64,000 nt of DNA from Prunus persica (lineage: Eukaryota > Streptophyta > Magnoliopsida > Rosales > Rosaceae): NCBI RefSeq assembly GCF_000346465.2, contig NC_034016.1, positions 17,210,063 to 17,274,062 on the forward strand, written 5' to 3'. This document shows, in pieces, positions 12,880 through 25,100 of the stretch. The translations under genes were made by a program, and so were the position numbers. Positions within the stretch are counted from its first letter, which is position 1. Each line of letters opens with the position of its first letter. The notes beneath the pieces were generated by a model. It made no database searches, was not told where the DNA came from, and worked only from the letters and a program-made list of their open reading frames with translations.

Positions 12880-15600
12880 GAAGGTTTAAATTTTAACCGA
12901 AAATTGAAAATTGAATATAGAATATTCTAAAATATAATTTTATAATTTATTTTGACGCATCTTAACCCGCCTAAATTGTCAAGCTCTTCAATTTTCTTCT
13001 CGAAAATCCCCTTTCTCTACTTCTAAAATAGCTATTTTTTATTAAATTTATTAATTTCTGTTTTTATCAACATTTACCATCTCATTTTATTGAGCTAACT
13101 ATGGATCAATATGTTAAACCTTTAAATTGAAAAAAGAAAAAATAAAAGAAAAAAGATAAAGTTGCAAGTTTGAAAAAATATTTTAGAGATAGGGGCGGGT
13201 GGGGAAGAAGATTGTTCAAATAGAAATTATCTTTTGTTAGAGAAATATTATGAGAGTACGTAATTATCATTTAGATTGTAACCGGATGTAAATTATCTTA
13301 AGAAATTATATTTAAAATATGACCTTTTATACATGTTATTGTATATATAAGGAGATTGTAACTCGAGTAATTAAGAGTATGCATATTACATATGAAGTCT
13401 CGTGTTTGATAGCCGCTCTAAACTAAACTCTATGAAATAAAGTGGTCTATATATATATATATATATAATGGGTAGGTAACTAGTTGTTATAGTTCTAAAC
13501 TACATGAACTAAAATTCTAAAACAAATTGTATGGCCTCATTTTGTCCACAACGTCCCCTTTGAACACATAGCCTTCACGTTACTATTTTTCTTCCCTTCC
13601 CTTTCCACTTTCCACTTCCTAGTCTTGAAGGGACGCATCAATCCTTATTATTATTCATTAGGATTGTTAAGTGTAGTGGTCAACAACTCACCAATTCCGT
13701 CCATTGCTCAAATTGAGTAGAGCCTGCCCTACCATTCCCACCTTCAGCTTTACAAGACAACCGACTTGTCAAATTAATATACATGGGGTCGGACTTGGAG
13801 CACACTAAAAACGATTCTTCCTCCTCAACTTTGAACATTTACCACCACATAAATAATAATGTCATACCAAATGAAATTATCAAATAATAATGTCAACTCA
13901 TAAGAGAAACACGCAAAATACACGAGACTGTTATTATGATTGGTTCATTGATTTTGAAAGTGCCGAGCATAAACAAAAGTTGATTGCTTACTTCTTCTTT
14001 TTTTTCGTTATTATTATTTTTGGACTAAAAAGTTTCATAAGAGACTTTTTTTAAAAGTTTTGTGTTGTCGCCCACTTAGCACACCCTATAAGCCTTTTTT
14101 AACCGTCCTATAAAAGTTGTTCTCCATCAAGAAGATAATATATTTCACTAAGAATATGAATAAGTGAAGCCTTGTCACATGATTTGGAGAGCACCATTTA
14201 GTAGTGGATAAATTTGATGAGTCTATCCAAACTCCACAACACATGTATATACACCATAGATGCAAAGACATATTTATGGGGTGGTTAGGGGTCAATCTTG
14301 CTTGGAATAAAACTAGTTGGAAGGTAAATCCAAGTTGGTGGTTGATTTTGAAATTTGGACTTTTTTCTACAGTGAGCTTGGGAGTAGTATTAAATGCCTA
14401 AAAGGATAAGGTACCTCCTCCTCCCTTCCTTCCTATGATAGAAGAATCCTGGTTACACATGCTTACACACGCATTCCCCAAGCTTGCTTGTGCTGTGCAC
14501 ACGCACTTAACGAAGAAATTTTGGCCACTTAAATTGTTAAGGTGGCTTGCTATTCACCTTGGGTTTATATTTGCTTCATAAAGCCAGACACCAAGTCAAA
14601 TCTCCTGCTCAAGAAAAAAGGAGTAAGCCAAATCTGGAATATATTAAGAATATCCATCTGTTTTTTTTTGGTTTTCTTTTTCTGATTGAATCTCCATTTG
14701 TTTATCTGCTTTCACTTTTGATGACCCAACAAGTCTGATTATTTCTGAGATATGGGCCTTGAAGTCCAGTTTTGGCAAACTCAAGCTTCATGACTGACAG
14801 CTAGTGGGCTGTGTTTAGAGGGAAAGGTTAGACCAACAGAGAAGCAACACTCATTATATTGAGATATGGTCCAAACTTGATAGTTCTTTTCCAGTGGAAC
14901 AACCTCATCAACTCCAATCTCAAATCAAGACCCATAGACGGTTGCATGGGTCCAAAGACCCACTTCCCTCATTCCATACGAATAATTTTTCGCCTTTGAA
15001 ATTAGCTGTGGTGAAGGTGAATGAAAAATGAATTAGAATTAGGCTAGATTAAAAAATTGTTAAATTATAGTTATGACCGAGCTACCAAAGTTTTGCAATC
15101 AACACACATTGACATTTTAAACCATTTGATGAATAATACATAATCACTAACATAATTTCTTTGATTATTCAAAATACCCCTTAAAAATCAAGGTTCCATC
15201 CTATTCCCCATTGCTAGAATTGGGATTCTCATGTGCCTAGAAAATGGTCCAAAGTCATTGGTCACTTTCCTAATCTTATACTAACAAAAGGGTTATGTGT
15301 CATCCATCCATGATGCCATGTCATCATTATCTTATACCTAATGAGAGGTCCAAGAACTCCAAAGCAAGAAGAGCCCATCATATTATTTCTGTACCTAAAA
15401 CCAAAACAAAAAACAAAGAAAGGACCCATCAATCTATCATACAAACCATAAAACCAATAGGTCAATACATCACAAACTCAACAGTCCACACGCTCAATCA
15501 ATCTTACTGGTGAAGACTACATGTTATTGTACACCACACCACACCACACCATAACAGTTAGAACCAAAAATTTAAAGAGCCCTCTGCTTCTACAGTCGGC
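12880..15600. other. intergenic region between divergent NicO and HPR1 genes
   Basis: This is the shared upstream region of two divergently transcribed genes. It holds an (AT)n run near 13447-13466 and a possible decayed tRNA-derived SINE near 13345-13430. There is also a short CACAC repeat at about 15530-15550, just upstream of HPR1. No gene was recognised. Confidence 0.5.
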
Positions 15601-15638
15601 ATCCTCAGCCAGACCTTTTGAGCTGCTGACAAGCTTTC

Positions 15639-18271
15639 ATGGCCAAACCAGTTTCAATTGAAGTGTGGAACCCACATGGGAAATACAGAGTTGTCAGCAC
15701 AAAACCCATGCCTGGAACTCGCTGGATCAATCTCTTAATTGAACAAGACTGCAGAGTTGAAGTAATATTCTTTTTTTACTTTCTCAGTTTCTTTAATCTG
15801 TTTGGACCATTAGCTATGTGAATTTGATGAGATAATGTTTGATTTTTGTGTTTAGATATGTACCCAGAAGAAAACAATTCTGTCTGTTGAGGATATCATT
15901 GCTCTGATTGGGGATAAGTGTGATGGAGTTATTGGACAGGCAAATTTTTTTTTTTTTTTTTTTTGTTGGGTGTCCTTAGAATTTGGATTTTTTGTATTTA
16001 AAGTGGTTAATTTGTGTTTGTGTGTTGGTTTTTCAGCTGACAGAAGATTGGGGAGAGACTTTGTTCTCAGCACTTAGCAGAGCAGGAGGCAAAGCTTTCA
16101 GTAACATGGCTGTTGGGTACAACAATGTTGATGTTAATGCTGCTACCAAGTATGGAGTTGCTGTTGGAAACACTCCTGTGAGTTTTGCTCTCTCTTTGTT
16201 TCCCCCCCCCCCCCCCTTTTTTTTTCTTTCTAGAAAAGTGAATGTTCCAAACTCCACTGCTTGTTTTCTTGTAGTTTTATAGGTACCAATAGTGCAAGTT
16301 TTCTCATGTACTTGTGTTTCTGACAGAAGTTTTGTTGATTTCACATATCTTCAGAAATGCTTGCACATATGGTCACTAACCAACATGTCAGGAACCTTAT
16401 TTACAGAAGACTAGTACCTCTTATCTTCTATTTCTGTTTGGTACATGAAATAAAATTTAGGATTTTAGTTTTTTAGTTCTTTGGAAAAATTGGGGATATT
16501 GAAATGGTTTTATTGCTCCTATGGTTAGGGAGTACTTACAGAAACTACGGCGGAGCTGGCAGCTTCACTTTCTGTATCAGCTGCTAGAAGAATAGTTGAA
16601 GCAGATGAATTTATGAGGGCTGGCTTATATGATGGATGGCTTCCTAACCTGTATGACTACCGTGTTTATAAAAACTATCGATTCTTCGCTTGTCCATTCA
16701 TTGTACATGAATTATAAAATTTAGTGGTCTCTTTTACTATGGCAGGTTTGTGGGAAACTTACTCAAAGGACAGACTGTTGGTGTGATTGGAGCTGGTCGT
16801 ATAGGTTCTGCATATGCCAGAATGATGGTATTTTTCCTGGTCCAATATGTTATTCTTAGTCTAGTGATTGGCAAGCATAGACTTATCCTTGTTCTTTTCC
16901 TTTATCCCCTGCTGATTCTCACGATTTATCGCTAACAATCCTGATCAGTGACTGTTGATTTCTAATAGGTTGAAGGTTTCAAAATGAACCTAATTTACTA
17001 TGATCTGTACCAGGCTACACGGCTAGAAAAGTTTGTTACAGGCATGTCGAGTCAGTTTATTGCATAAATCTTGCCTAACTCTTTTCTGATACCTGTATGT
17101 TTCATGTTCCAGCTTATGCTGAGTTCCTTAAAGCCAATGGTGAACAGCCTGTGACTTGGAAAAGAGCAGCAAGCATGGAGGAGGTGCTTCGAGAAGCAGA
17201 TGTGGTATGGCTCTTGCTCCACTCACACCTTTTTTCCCATTTTTTATTACTCTCTTTCTTATGCCGTGGTTATTGATTCTCATTCTAGATAAGCCTTCAC
17301 CCAATTCTGGATAAAACCACTTACCATCTAGTCAACAAAGAAAGACTTGCAATCATGAAGAAGGTGAAGCTCGAACGAATGTTTCTTATTTGTATAAAAC
17401 TGTGAAATATTCACATTTGTATTTACTTGTTGAATAATGTCACATATATATTTACAGGAAGCAGTACTTGTAAACTGTAGCAGAGGGCCTGTGATTGATG
17501 AAGTGGCTCTTGTAGAGCATTTGAAACAAAATCCCATGTTTAGAGTTGGTCTGGATGTCTTTGAGGTAAATAATATTACCTTCCCTGCCCAATTCCAGTT
17601 TTCTCCTGGTCACCATCTCTAACATTTGAGTGGTTCATAAATGGGGTTGTATCAGGATGAGCCTTACATGAAACCCGGGCTTGCCGACTTGAAGAATGCT
17701 ATTGTGGTACCTCACATTGCTTCTGCTTCCAAGGTAATTTAGGTCCATATTGTTTTCAAGCTGACAGTTTGGAGACCTACCTTTCTGATTTGAGAACATA
17801 GCAATTTGTTACCATATCAAACTAAAGAACTTAGAATTACTCAGATCAGAGAGTTAACCGTGTCCCTTGATGGTTTATGTAGTGGACTCGTGAAGGAATG
17901 GCAACACTGGCTGCTCTCAATGTCCTGGTATGTCACTTAACTCTTTGAAAATCGCAGCAACAAAAAGAGAAAAGATTCACATCATTCAAAAATGGCCTCG
18001 AATATCTTCATCTGTGGCACTAAAGTACTGACCCCCTTTACATTACTACATGGTTTAGGGAAAAATTAAAGGATATCCAATTTGGTCAGATCCAAACCAG
18101 GTAGAACCATTCCTCAACAAGAATGCTCCACCACCGGCCGCCAGTCCTAGCATTGTTAATGCCAAAGCCTTAGGTAACAGTGTCTTTAAAACCATGTCAA
18201 GGTCATACAGGAAAATTCTCTTCTGCTGAAACTTCTGTTCCACTGCAGGTTTACCAGTTTCGAGGCTGTGA
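15639..18271 (+). CDS. HPR1: peroxisomal hydroxypyruvate reductase (glycerate dehydrogenase)
   Basis: Thirteen exons: 15639-15761, 15856-15939, 16037-16177, 16529-16650, 16746-16827, 16969-17041, 17113-17204, 17289-17363, 17458-17565, 17656-17733, 17883-17927, 18059-18173 and 18249-18271. They total 1161 nt, or 386 residues, the usual length for plant HPR1. The enzyme reduces hydroxypyruvate to glycerate with NADH in leaf peroxisomes during photorespiration. Visible features are the Rossmann motif GAGRIG (172-177), the catalytic triad of the D-2-hydroxyacid dehydrogenase family (Arg273 in NCSRGP, Glu302 in DEP, His320 in PHIAS) and the C-terminal SRL (384-386), a type 1 peroxisomal targeting signal. 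Introns 2 and 6 begin with GC rather than GT; conserved protein sequence fixes both boundaries. Intron 3 contains a 15-base poly-C run. Intron 12 separates the enzyme body from the targeting signal. Confidence 0.97.
16202..16216 (+). repeat. poly-C tract in HPR1 intron 3
   Basis: Fifteen consecutive C bases followed by a T run lie 24 bases after the exon 3 donor. Such a run is prone to length variation and sequencing error, but it lies outside coding sequence. Confidence 0.9.
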
Positions 18272-18603
18272 GCATCGGTGTAAAGGGTTATATTCAGGGC
18301 TTTCCTGGTGCAAATGGAGTAATTTTACTGATGGGAAATCCAGGCTCTAGCTACTGAGAGTGCAGTTGTTAAAATTATTAACAATGTATATTTTGTAAGG
18401 ATCAATGTGGACAAACATGTATATCCACTATGTTGTCTTATAAAATACTGGCTTCAGAATCCTGTCATATATGAGAAGGTAAGGTATATATAATTGTTTT
18501 CATCTATAATTCTATGTGCTCAAATTGCGTTGGAAACTTGGAATTTGCTGGTTATATTTGAGGGTTTTTAAGACTCTAGCTACTTTGTTAGTAGCCATTG
18601 TTT

Positions 18604-18759
18604 TTTTGTTTTTTGTTTTGGTTTTGTGGAGAACCTTTCCTATCGAGAGAGGTGATAATATACTAAACTTACAGGCACTACACGGATGCTCAGACTCGAA
18701 CCCAGGACCTTGGCCAAAGGAGCAATTACTCCAAACCATTACACTAGTCTATGAGTCAA
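18604..18759 (-). mobile_element. tRNA-derived SINE with perfect target-site duplication
   Basis: On the minus strand the element opens with an RNA polymerase III A-box-like TAGTGTAATGG, followed about 35 bases later by a B box GGTTCGAGTC, and ends in an A-rich tail (T/G-rich on the plus strand). It is flanked by an exact 17-base direct repeat, gttagtagccattgttt, at 18587-18603 and 18760-18776. Head, tail and duplication together mark a retroposed SINE. A relative lies at 36631-36788. Confidence 0.85.
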
Positions 18760-18776
18760 GTTAGTAGCCATTGTTT

Positions 18777-19975
18777 GAAAGACTTGTGTTCACTTACTCC
18801 TCACTTGAGCGACAATGACATTTTACAAATTTGCTTAAATTCTATCATTTAACAAATCCCTTCAAAGAAATTTGGATTCTTTCAACAAATTGCTACATAT
18901 AGTATTTTTGGATATCAAGAGACATAAAACTGCAATTTCTCGATTCATATAATAGTCATACATACAACAAAAGGAAGTTATGACAATGAGGACAAGAAAG
19001 GTAATTACCATGATAAATGTAAAGAAAGATTTCGACCAAACAAAGAAAAAGAAGGATGAAACTTGACGGCCAAGCAAATTCCAATCCAACTGTTACTAAT
19101 TTTTCCATTTTAAAATCTAAGAACATCTCTAATCAATGTGTCAAAAGTGCCACATAAATAATTAAGGAAGACTTTGGAAAAGCCCAAAGGAGAGAGAAAA
19201 ATTTTAAAAGAATCCGAAATGGACAAAATTGCCCTTATTTATTTTTTGATTTCCTAAGGAATCTTTTACATTTGCATGTCTTTGGTTTGAAAGTTGAGAG
19301 GTTTTTCTGTCTTTTTTGAAAAAGCTTTGGCTTTTTCCAAAAGTGAAAGTTTTTTTATGGGTAAAACCTAAATTTACTAATAATTAATAACTAAAAATAA
19401 TATCTCACATCACTCAAACCGAATTGTCAAAGCTGATGTGGAATGAAGGTTGAACCTCCGGCCATTACTTTTGACATCCCAAAAGCAAAACGACAAATAA
19501 ATATTTTATTATTTTTTTGAAGACAGTTGGCTGTTATTTTCATTTTTTATTTTTCTTTTTTATCTTGAATGATTTGACGATTGCAATTTTTTTCCTTCTT
19601 TCTCTTTCCAACTTATTTCCTATACCGTTGAACAAATTTCTTTCAACATACAACCCTTTCCCTCCTATCGAACATTTAATTTTTGTTTACACCTCTTTCA
19701 TTTCATCATGTGCCCACCCCTAGTACATTTTATCATGTTAGTCTCCTTGGTTGAACTATCAATTATACTTTTTTTAAATTGAAAAAAGCTGAATAATATG
19801 TATACAATTTTTTTGTTTTTTGTTTTTTGTGTGGATAGAATAATACGTATACAATTGAGGCTATTTTAGTAATTATAGTATAAAACAAAAAAATAATACG
19901 TATACAATTGGTCTTGTATTAGACCCGACTGTTTCCTAATGGCAAAAGAAAAAAGAAATAGGATTTATTAACCAT
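18777..19975. other. intergenic DNA between HPR1 and the SKP1-like gene
   Basis: AT-rich DNA. A short motif around GTATACAATT recurs near 19798, 19845 and 19900. No gene was recognised. Confidence 0.5.
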
Positions 19976-19993
19976 GAAAATTCTGGAACATTC
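19976..19993 (+). promoter_or_regulatory. perfect four-unit heat-shock element
   Basis: Alternating GAA and TTC units are spaced exactly two bases apart: GAA 19976-19978, TTC 19981-19983, GAA 19986-19988, TTC 19991-19993. This matches the heat-shock-factor consensus nGAAnnTTCn over four units. It lies about 170 bases upstream of the SKP1-like TATA box, a usual place for a functional element. A GACGTC core, a possible bZIP site, follows near 20027. Confidence 0.6.
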
Positions 19994-20161
19994 TAAAACT
20001 CTTTTATCTTCTATCCTTCCGAAACACGACGTCGCGTCTCCGCATAAATTAGGGAATTCCAAATCCTTTTTGGATTTAACCAAAATAAAAAGAAAATAAA
20101 AAATAGTCTCCTTTTACCACAGGGAGATTTCAAAGCTAGGGTTAGGTTTACCTTCAGTGCC

Positions 20162-20168
20162 TATATAA
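20162..20168 (+). promoter_or_regulatory. TATA box of the SKP1-like gene
   Basis: TATATAAAG lies 116-122 bases upstream of the ATG, followed about 30 bases on by a CT-rich initiator region. This agrees with a standard plant core promoter. Confidence 0.7.
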
Positions 20169-20283
20169 AGCTCCCCAATTTTCACCCTCTGAAGTACCAA
20201 TTCACCCAAGCACACTCTCTCTCTCACTGCGAAAGCCAAAGAAAAGCTCTCGCACTTTCAATTCTCTGAAACCGTAAGGCGCG

Positions 20284-21207
20284 ATGGCCACTGAGAAGAA
20301 GATGATAACCCTGAAGAGCGCGGACGGCGAGATTTTCGAGGTGGAAGAGGCGGTGGCTCTGGAATCGCAGACCATCAAGCATATGGCGGAGGACGACTGC
20401 GTTGACAATGCAATTCCTTTGCCCAACGTCGAAAGCCATGTCCTCGCCAAAGTCATAGAGTATTGCCGGAAGCACGTTGAGCTTGCGGCCAATGACGAGA
20501 ACAAGGACACCGTCAAGGAGTTCAACGATGACTTCGTCAACGAAATTAAGGCCGACCAGAGTGTTCTATTTGATACAATCTTGGTATAGTCCCTCAAAAC
20601 CAAATCTTTTTCAGTGTTTATGCTTCGTTTTTGTTGCATCTTCTTGAATGTTGTGTTGAATTTTAGTTTTAATTGTGAAAAACTTGAGCAAAAAAGTGGT
20701 TTTTGTTTGTGTTTCTTTTGGTGATACTTGGAAAAAAAATTGGATTTTTAATGCCTCTTCTTGACTGTTTGTTGTGGATGATGCTATATTATTTATCTTT
20801 AGGATTCAAGAACTTAAGTTTTAGAGTCTCATAGCTTTGTTAATTTCTATCTTTAGGACTCAAGAACTGCAGTTATTATAGTTTGCTGATTGTGATTTTG
20901 TGAAATCGTTGAATTTTGTAACTGGAGACCTGTCATTGGTTGTGATTGTAAATGCATCACTGGCTAGGTTTTATCAGCACCAGGTTTTATTATCATCATC
21001 TTTTGACTAACAACTTTTTCCCGCCAATTTCAGGCTGCAAACTATCTGAACATCAAGAGCCTGCTGGATTTGACCTGCCAGACTGTGGCTGACATGATCA
21101 AGGGAAAGGCACCTGAGGAGATTCGCAAGACCTTTAACATCCACAATGATTTCACTCCGGAGGAAGAAGCGGAAATTCGCAAGGAGAACGAATGGGCATT
21201 CGAATGA
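20284..21207 (+). CDS. SKP1: SKP1-like subunit of SCF ubiquitin ligase
   Basis: Exons 20284-20583 and 21034-21207 join in phase 0 across a 450-base GT-AG intron, giving 157 residues, normal for plant SKP1 (ASK) proteins. SKP1 bridges Cullin1 and F-box proteins in SCF complexes. The N-terminal half is the BTB/POZ-like fold ([20 protein letters not shown]). The C-terminal half carries the F-box-binding region with [16 protein letters not shown], the EEIRKTF stretch and the terminal ENEWAFE. The linker at about 76-92 is diverged: the usual WDADF-type segment is replaced by one with [12 protein letters not shown]. The protein stops right after WAFE and lacks the short tail reported for SSK1-type SKP1s of self-incompatibility, so it looks like a general ASK1-type or a diverged paralogue. 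The upstream heat-shock element suggests heat induction. Confidence 0.95.
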
Positions 21208-21399
21208 AGTCAATGGAGTTCCTTGTCCAGAATGTCGATAGTATGCTAGGAATGTTGATATAGTTAGAGGGCCGTTCATATTTTGCTTCTAGAGGAAGTG
21301 TCTACTCATCAATTTGCTGAAATCTTACCAAGATTTCTGTAAACCTGTTTTGTTATCTTAATATTAAACGGTTTTATTAGCTAAATTGGTTGCCGCTCT

Positions 21400-22190
21400 G
21401 TTTTTATTTTTATAAATTGGTGCCTGATGTTTTTATTTATGTTTTATAAATTGTGGTAGGAGTTCTTAAATCTATTTTTAAGATTCAAAAACTTTTGGAG
21501 TATGCAACTTGAAAACTGTTTTCAAATCTTAAAAATGTGAGAACTGTGGGTTGTTAGAGAAAAACATGGGGGTGTTTTTTAGTTGTTTTTGAGTTTGAGT
21601 TTTTAAAATCTAACACTCCCAGCTTTTGCTCATATTCCTACCCTATCTATGAAAAGTGGATGGGTCTGACGCTATTTGCTACAACCCCTTTGATCTCTGG
21701 TTTTTTATGGGTCTACTTCCATTCTGTCATGCCCCGAACCTGGCGTATAGTGGCATCATAGAAACTTTGATCTCTCTGTTATATTTGAGAGACCTAACGT
21801 TCAATGTTACATAAAAGATTGAAAACCAAAGAACTGATAAAAATATTAGACAAATCAAAATCCAGTGAAGGCAAATAATTCTGTTCAAAAATAGGGTACC
21901 AAATCCAACGAGGGAATCAAATTGTTTAGGATTCGGAAGTGAAAGAAATTCTTTTATCTACTAATGACAAATTGGCGTATTACCAAATCACGCGCATGTT
22001 GCCACAGTTGTAGATATAAACATCGATAATCAAATCAGATGGGTCTATTTCTCAATCTTTTTTACTATTCAATTGAAAATGTTTGATTCATCTATTATTA
22101 TAGACAATACTAACAAAAATAGAGTAACATAAGTAAGAAATCAATTCATCATTTGTGACATATACCTATCCAAGCAAATAGAAAAAATAA
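21400..22190. repeat. intergenic DNA with a dispersed repeat copy
   Basis: About 21455-21612 closely matches 36405-36585 (TTTTAAGATTCAAAAACTT and GTATGCAACTTGAAAACTG are shared), so a dispersed non-coding repeat is present. The stretch from 21725, starting TGTCATGCCCCGAACC, looks like a retroelement fragment, but no partner end was found. No gene was recognised. Confidence 0.5.
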
Positions 22191-22198
22191 AATAAAAT

Positions 22199-25100
22199 CT
22201 AACAGCCTGCATCATGCAACATGCTTCGATATAGTTCAGAGGAAGCATTGGCAGCACAAAGCTTTGCAGTGAGATTGGTTTTGGCTTCCTCGAGCATCCG
22301 ACATTTGTCTTCAAGCTCATAAACACGGTTATGATAGGAACTAGCCAAAATAGTTTCATCCCGAAGCTTTCTAGCAAGCTCATCGTTTTTTTCCATAAAC
22401 CTGAGGGAGTTTTCTTCACAGTCACGAAAACAAGCTCTGTAATAATCAGAGCACTGTGTTGCAGCACAAAGCTTTGCAGAAAGATTGTTCCTCTCTTGCT
22501 CCAACTTGAGGACAATTTCTTCATTATGCATCGCAACTTGATAATAGTATTGGTACCAAGAATTTGCTGCAGAAAGCTGTTGAGTTAGTTCAGTTTTCTC
22601 ATCTTCCCATCTTTTTGTTAGATCTTCTGTGCCATTTTGCACAGTACCTTGGTTTTTTTCGAAAGCTGCAGTTAGAGCTTCAAGTTTTTCGGCAATTTCT
22701 CTCTTCTCTTGCTCCCATTTGTTCTTATCTTCTTCGTAAGCGTAAAGCCTTGCCAGCATGTCTTTCTCTAACTTGAAGTGCTTCTCTAGCTCACCAAACA
22801 AAGTTTCAGACTCCCGATTCGCTTCAAAACGCATTGCATTAAGCTTTTGATTATGCATTTCCCACACATGGAGAGAATCTTTATATAAAAGTCTCTCTGA
22901 CTCCTCCAAAAATTCCTTTTCTCTCTTCAAAATACTATTTTCAGCCTTTAATCTCTCAACAACATCAATGTCCACAAGTTCCTCCTCAGTATAGATTCTT
23001 ACATTTTCAGCTTTCAGTTCATTCTCAATCTCACTGCTCCCATTGCCACTGAGATTAGAAACTTCATCAGCTTTCCTCCGTTCTTTCCAGTTCAAAAAAC
23101 TTCCCAATTCTGGCAAAATCAAACGTTCCCGTTCTTTTGCTGCTTCTCGGTGATCAACTTCAGATTTTTCTTCCAAATGGTCATGAGCTTCCACCAAATA
23201 CTCTTCCCATAGGTTATTTTCATCTTTTACTGCCCCTTCTTCAACTTCTGACTTTTCCTTCAATTGGTCATCAGCTTCCACCAAATCCTCTTCCCATTTG
23301 TTATTTTCTTCTTTTGCTGATTCTTGGTGATTTTCTAAATTTTCTTTTGGTCCATCATTCTCCATCTTTGGAGTCTCTTTCTCTGATTGGTCACCCTTGT
23401 TAGCTTCCTGCAAAATAAATAAATAAATAAATGCCTAAGAAAAAGACTGATTCTCCATACAAAATGCAAGTAATATACATCTACTCTATGAATTCATCAC
23501 TGTTGGATTAAGTTCACCTCATACTCTTACCCTTCTGTTATTTTCTTCTTTTGGTGCCCTCTGTTAAGAAAATAAATGCGTAAATAACAGAGAAAATTCA
23601 AGATGCATGTGTATATGTAAGAAGGTATTTGATAAAATGGATCAGGACTTACTCTGAATTCAAAAATAGTTTTGATAATCATCGGCTGCCACTGTTCTGG
23701 CTCAATGAATAGAGCAACAATGTAACCAATGTTAGTCAAAACAAAGAGACATCTCGCTATTGCCAAGCTGTATGGGATTCCATGGACACAATGGAGTTCC
23801 AAAATCATTGTCGCAGCTTGCTCAATCCAAAGCAGATATCGCCACGCTTCTGCGCATGGTCAAATTCAGCCAAGCATTAGTTGAAGTATCCCAAACAAAA
23901 TTCTATATACATATATATACACACGTATACATACAATATACAGATGTTCATGTATGATTGTATACTAAGAAATCTCTTATCAGACAGTTTGACAACATAA
24001 TATGCTCATCTTGCAAGTCATTGATGAGGTTAACTCTTGGGACAAAGAGTAAGATTCACAGTCAACCAACACAAATCCATCAAAAGAATCTTATGCATTT
24101 GTGTAACGTATACACCACATGCATATATAGTAACATAATTCACCTTATTAATGATTCGGGTTCCCTGTCTATTACATAAAATCTCAGACTGTTTGACAAG
24201 AGAACAATATATATATATATATACACACCTCGTGTATTTTTAGTTTTAGCACTCAAAGGTGGCCAAAAGTTGTAGTCCAACCGCAAGGTGAAGGAAATTA
24301 AGTGATGAACGTGACAAAGACAAAAAATTCCACCCCCGATATTTGCAACAGAGGATGTCGAGATAACAAGGAACAAGCTCAAAAACCGCTCCAGAAAGAA
24401 AACGTCCCTCTCTTGTGAAGTAATTAGGGCACCAAGAAAAGGCTCTGATCGCATGTTTGTTTCCTGAGAGATTATTAGAACATAAATAAGGCAAAACCAA
24501 ATAAAATGTGTAATTGTATTATAACAGACAGTAAAAGTACAGCTAATTTCCAGTCTAAATATATATAATTGATCTGAAAATATTGGATTATTTTACTATA
24601 TATATACAAAAACAAATATACAGTATAACTTATGCCCATGAATCTCATGGTATCCTCACAAGGCCTACCAGCTCAACATAAATTGCACATGTACAAAAAC
24701 GCAAATACTGAGCGCAAATGTATGCTTCTGATCATGCTTATAGTTCTAGAATGTGAATCAGAATCGCATATTCCGATAAGAAACAACTTAGTCAATAATT
24801 CAAATTCATAATATAAAATACACATTATGTAAGTGTACACATGTGCATATAGTACATCGTATGTATGCGTCCAAATCTCAAACAAATACTATCAAATGTT
24901 ACTTAATACTTATGCATGCATGTATATATATATAGTCTCCTTCTATTGAGGGACGCCCTTTAGGGTACCCTACAATTTTTTTTTTTTCAATAATCCAAAC
25001 CATCTATTTTTTAGGTCTTCATTCATAAATCATCCTTACAAAAAATTAGACAAATCGGAAACTATTTCGACATCCAATTGTGTCTTACAAAATCAATGAA

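Noticed and set aside
18660..18760. Minus-strand tRNA gene suggested by A and B boxes
   Set aside because: The A-rich tail, target duplication and lack of a cloverleaf show a SINE instead.
4871..21207. SBP1-like RING gene and SKP1-like gene close together as an S-locus self-incompatibility module
   Set aside because: Neither S-RNase nor F-box (SLF/SFB) genes are present, the SKP1 lacks an SSK1-type tail, and the RING gene matches a conserved non-S block.
21720..21800. LTR end starting TGTCATGCCCCGAACC
   Set aside because: Only one short fragment; no partner LTR, primer site or coding remains were found.
23958..24900. Several 65-105 codon frames in the gene A region
   Set aside because: They are exons 3-4 read with flanking intron, or intron sequence without domains.
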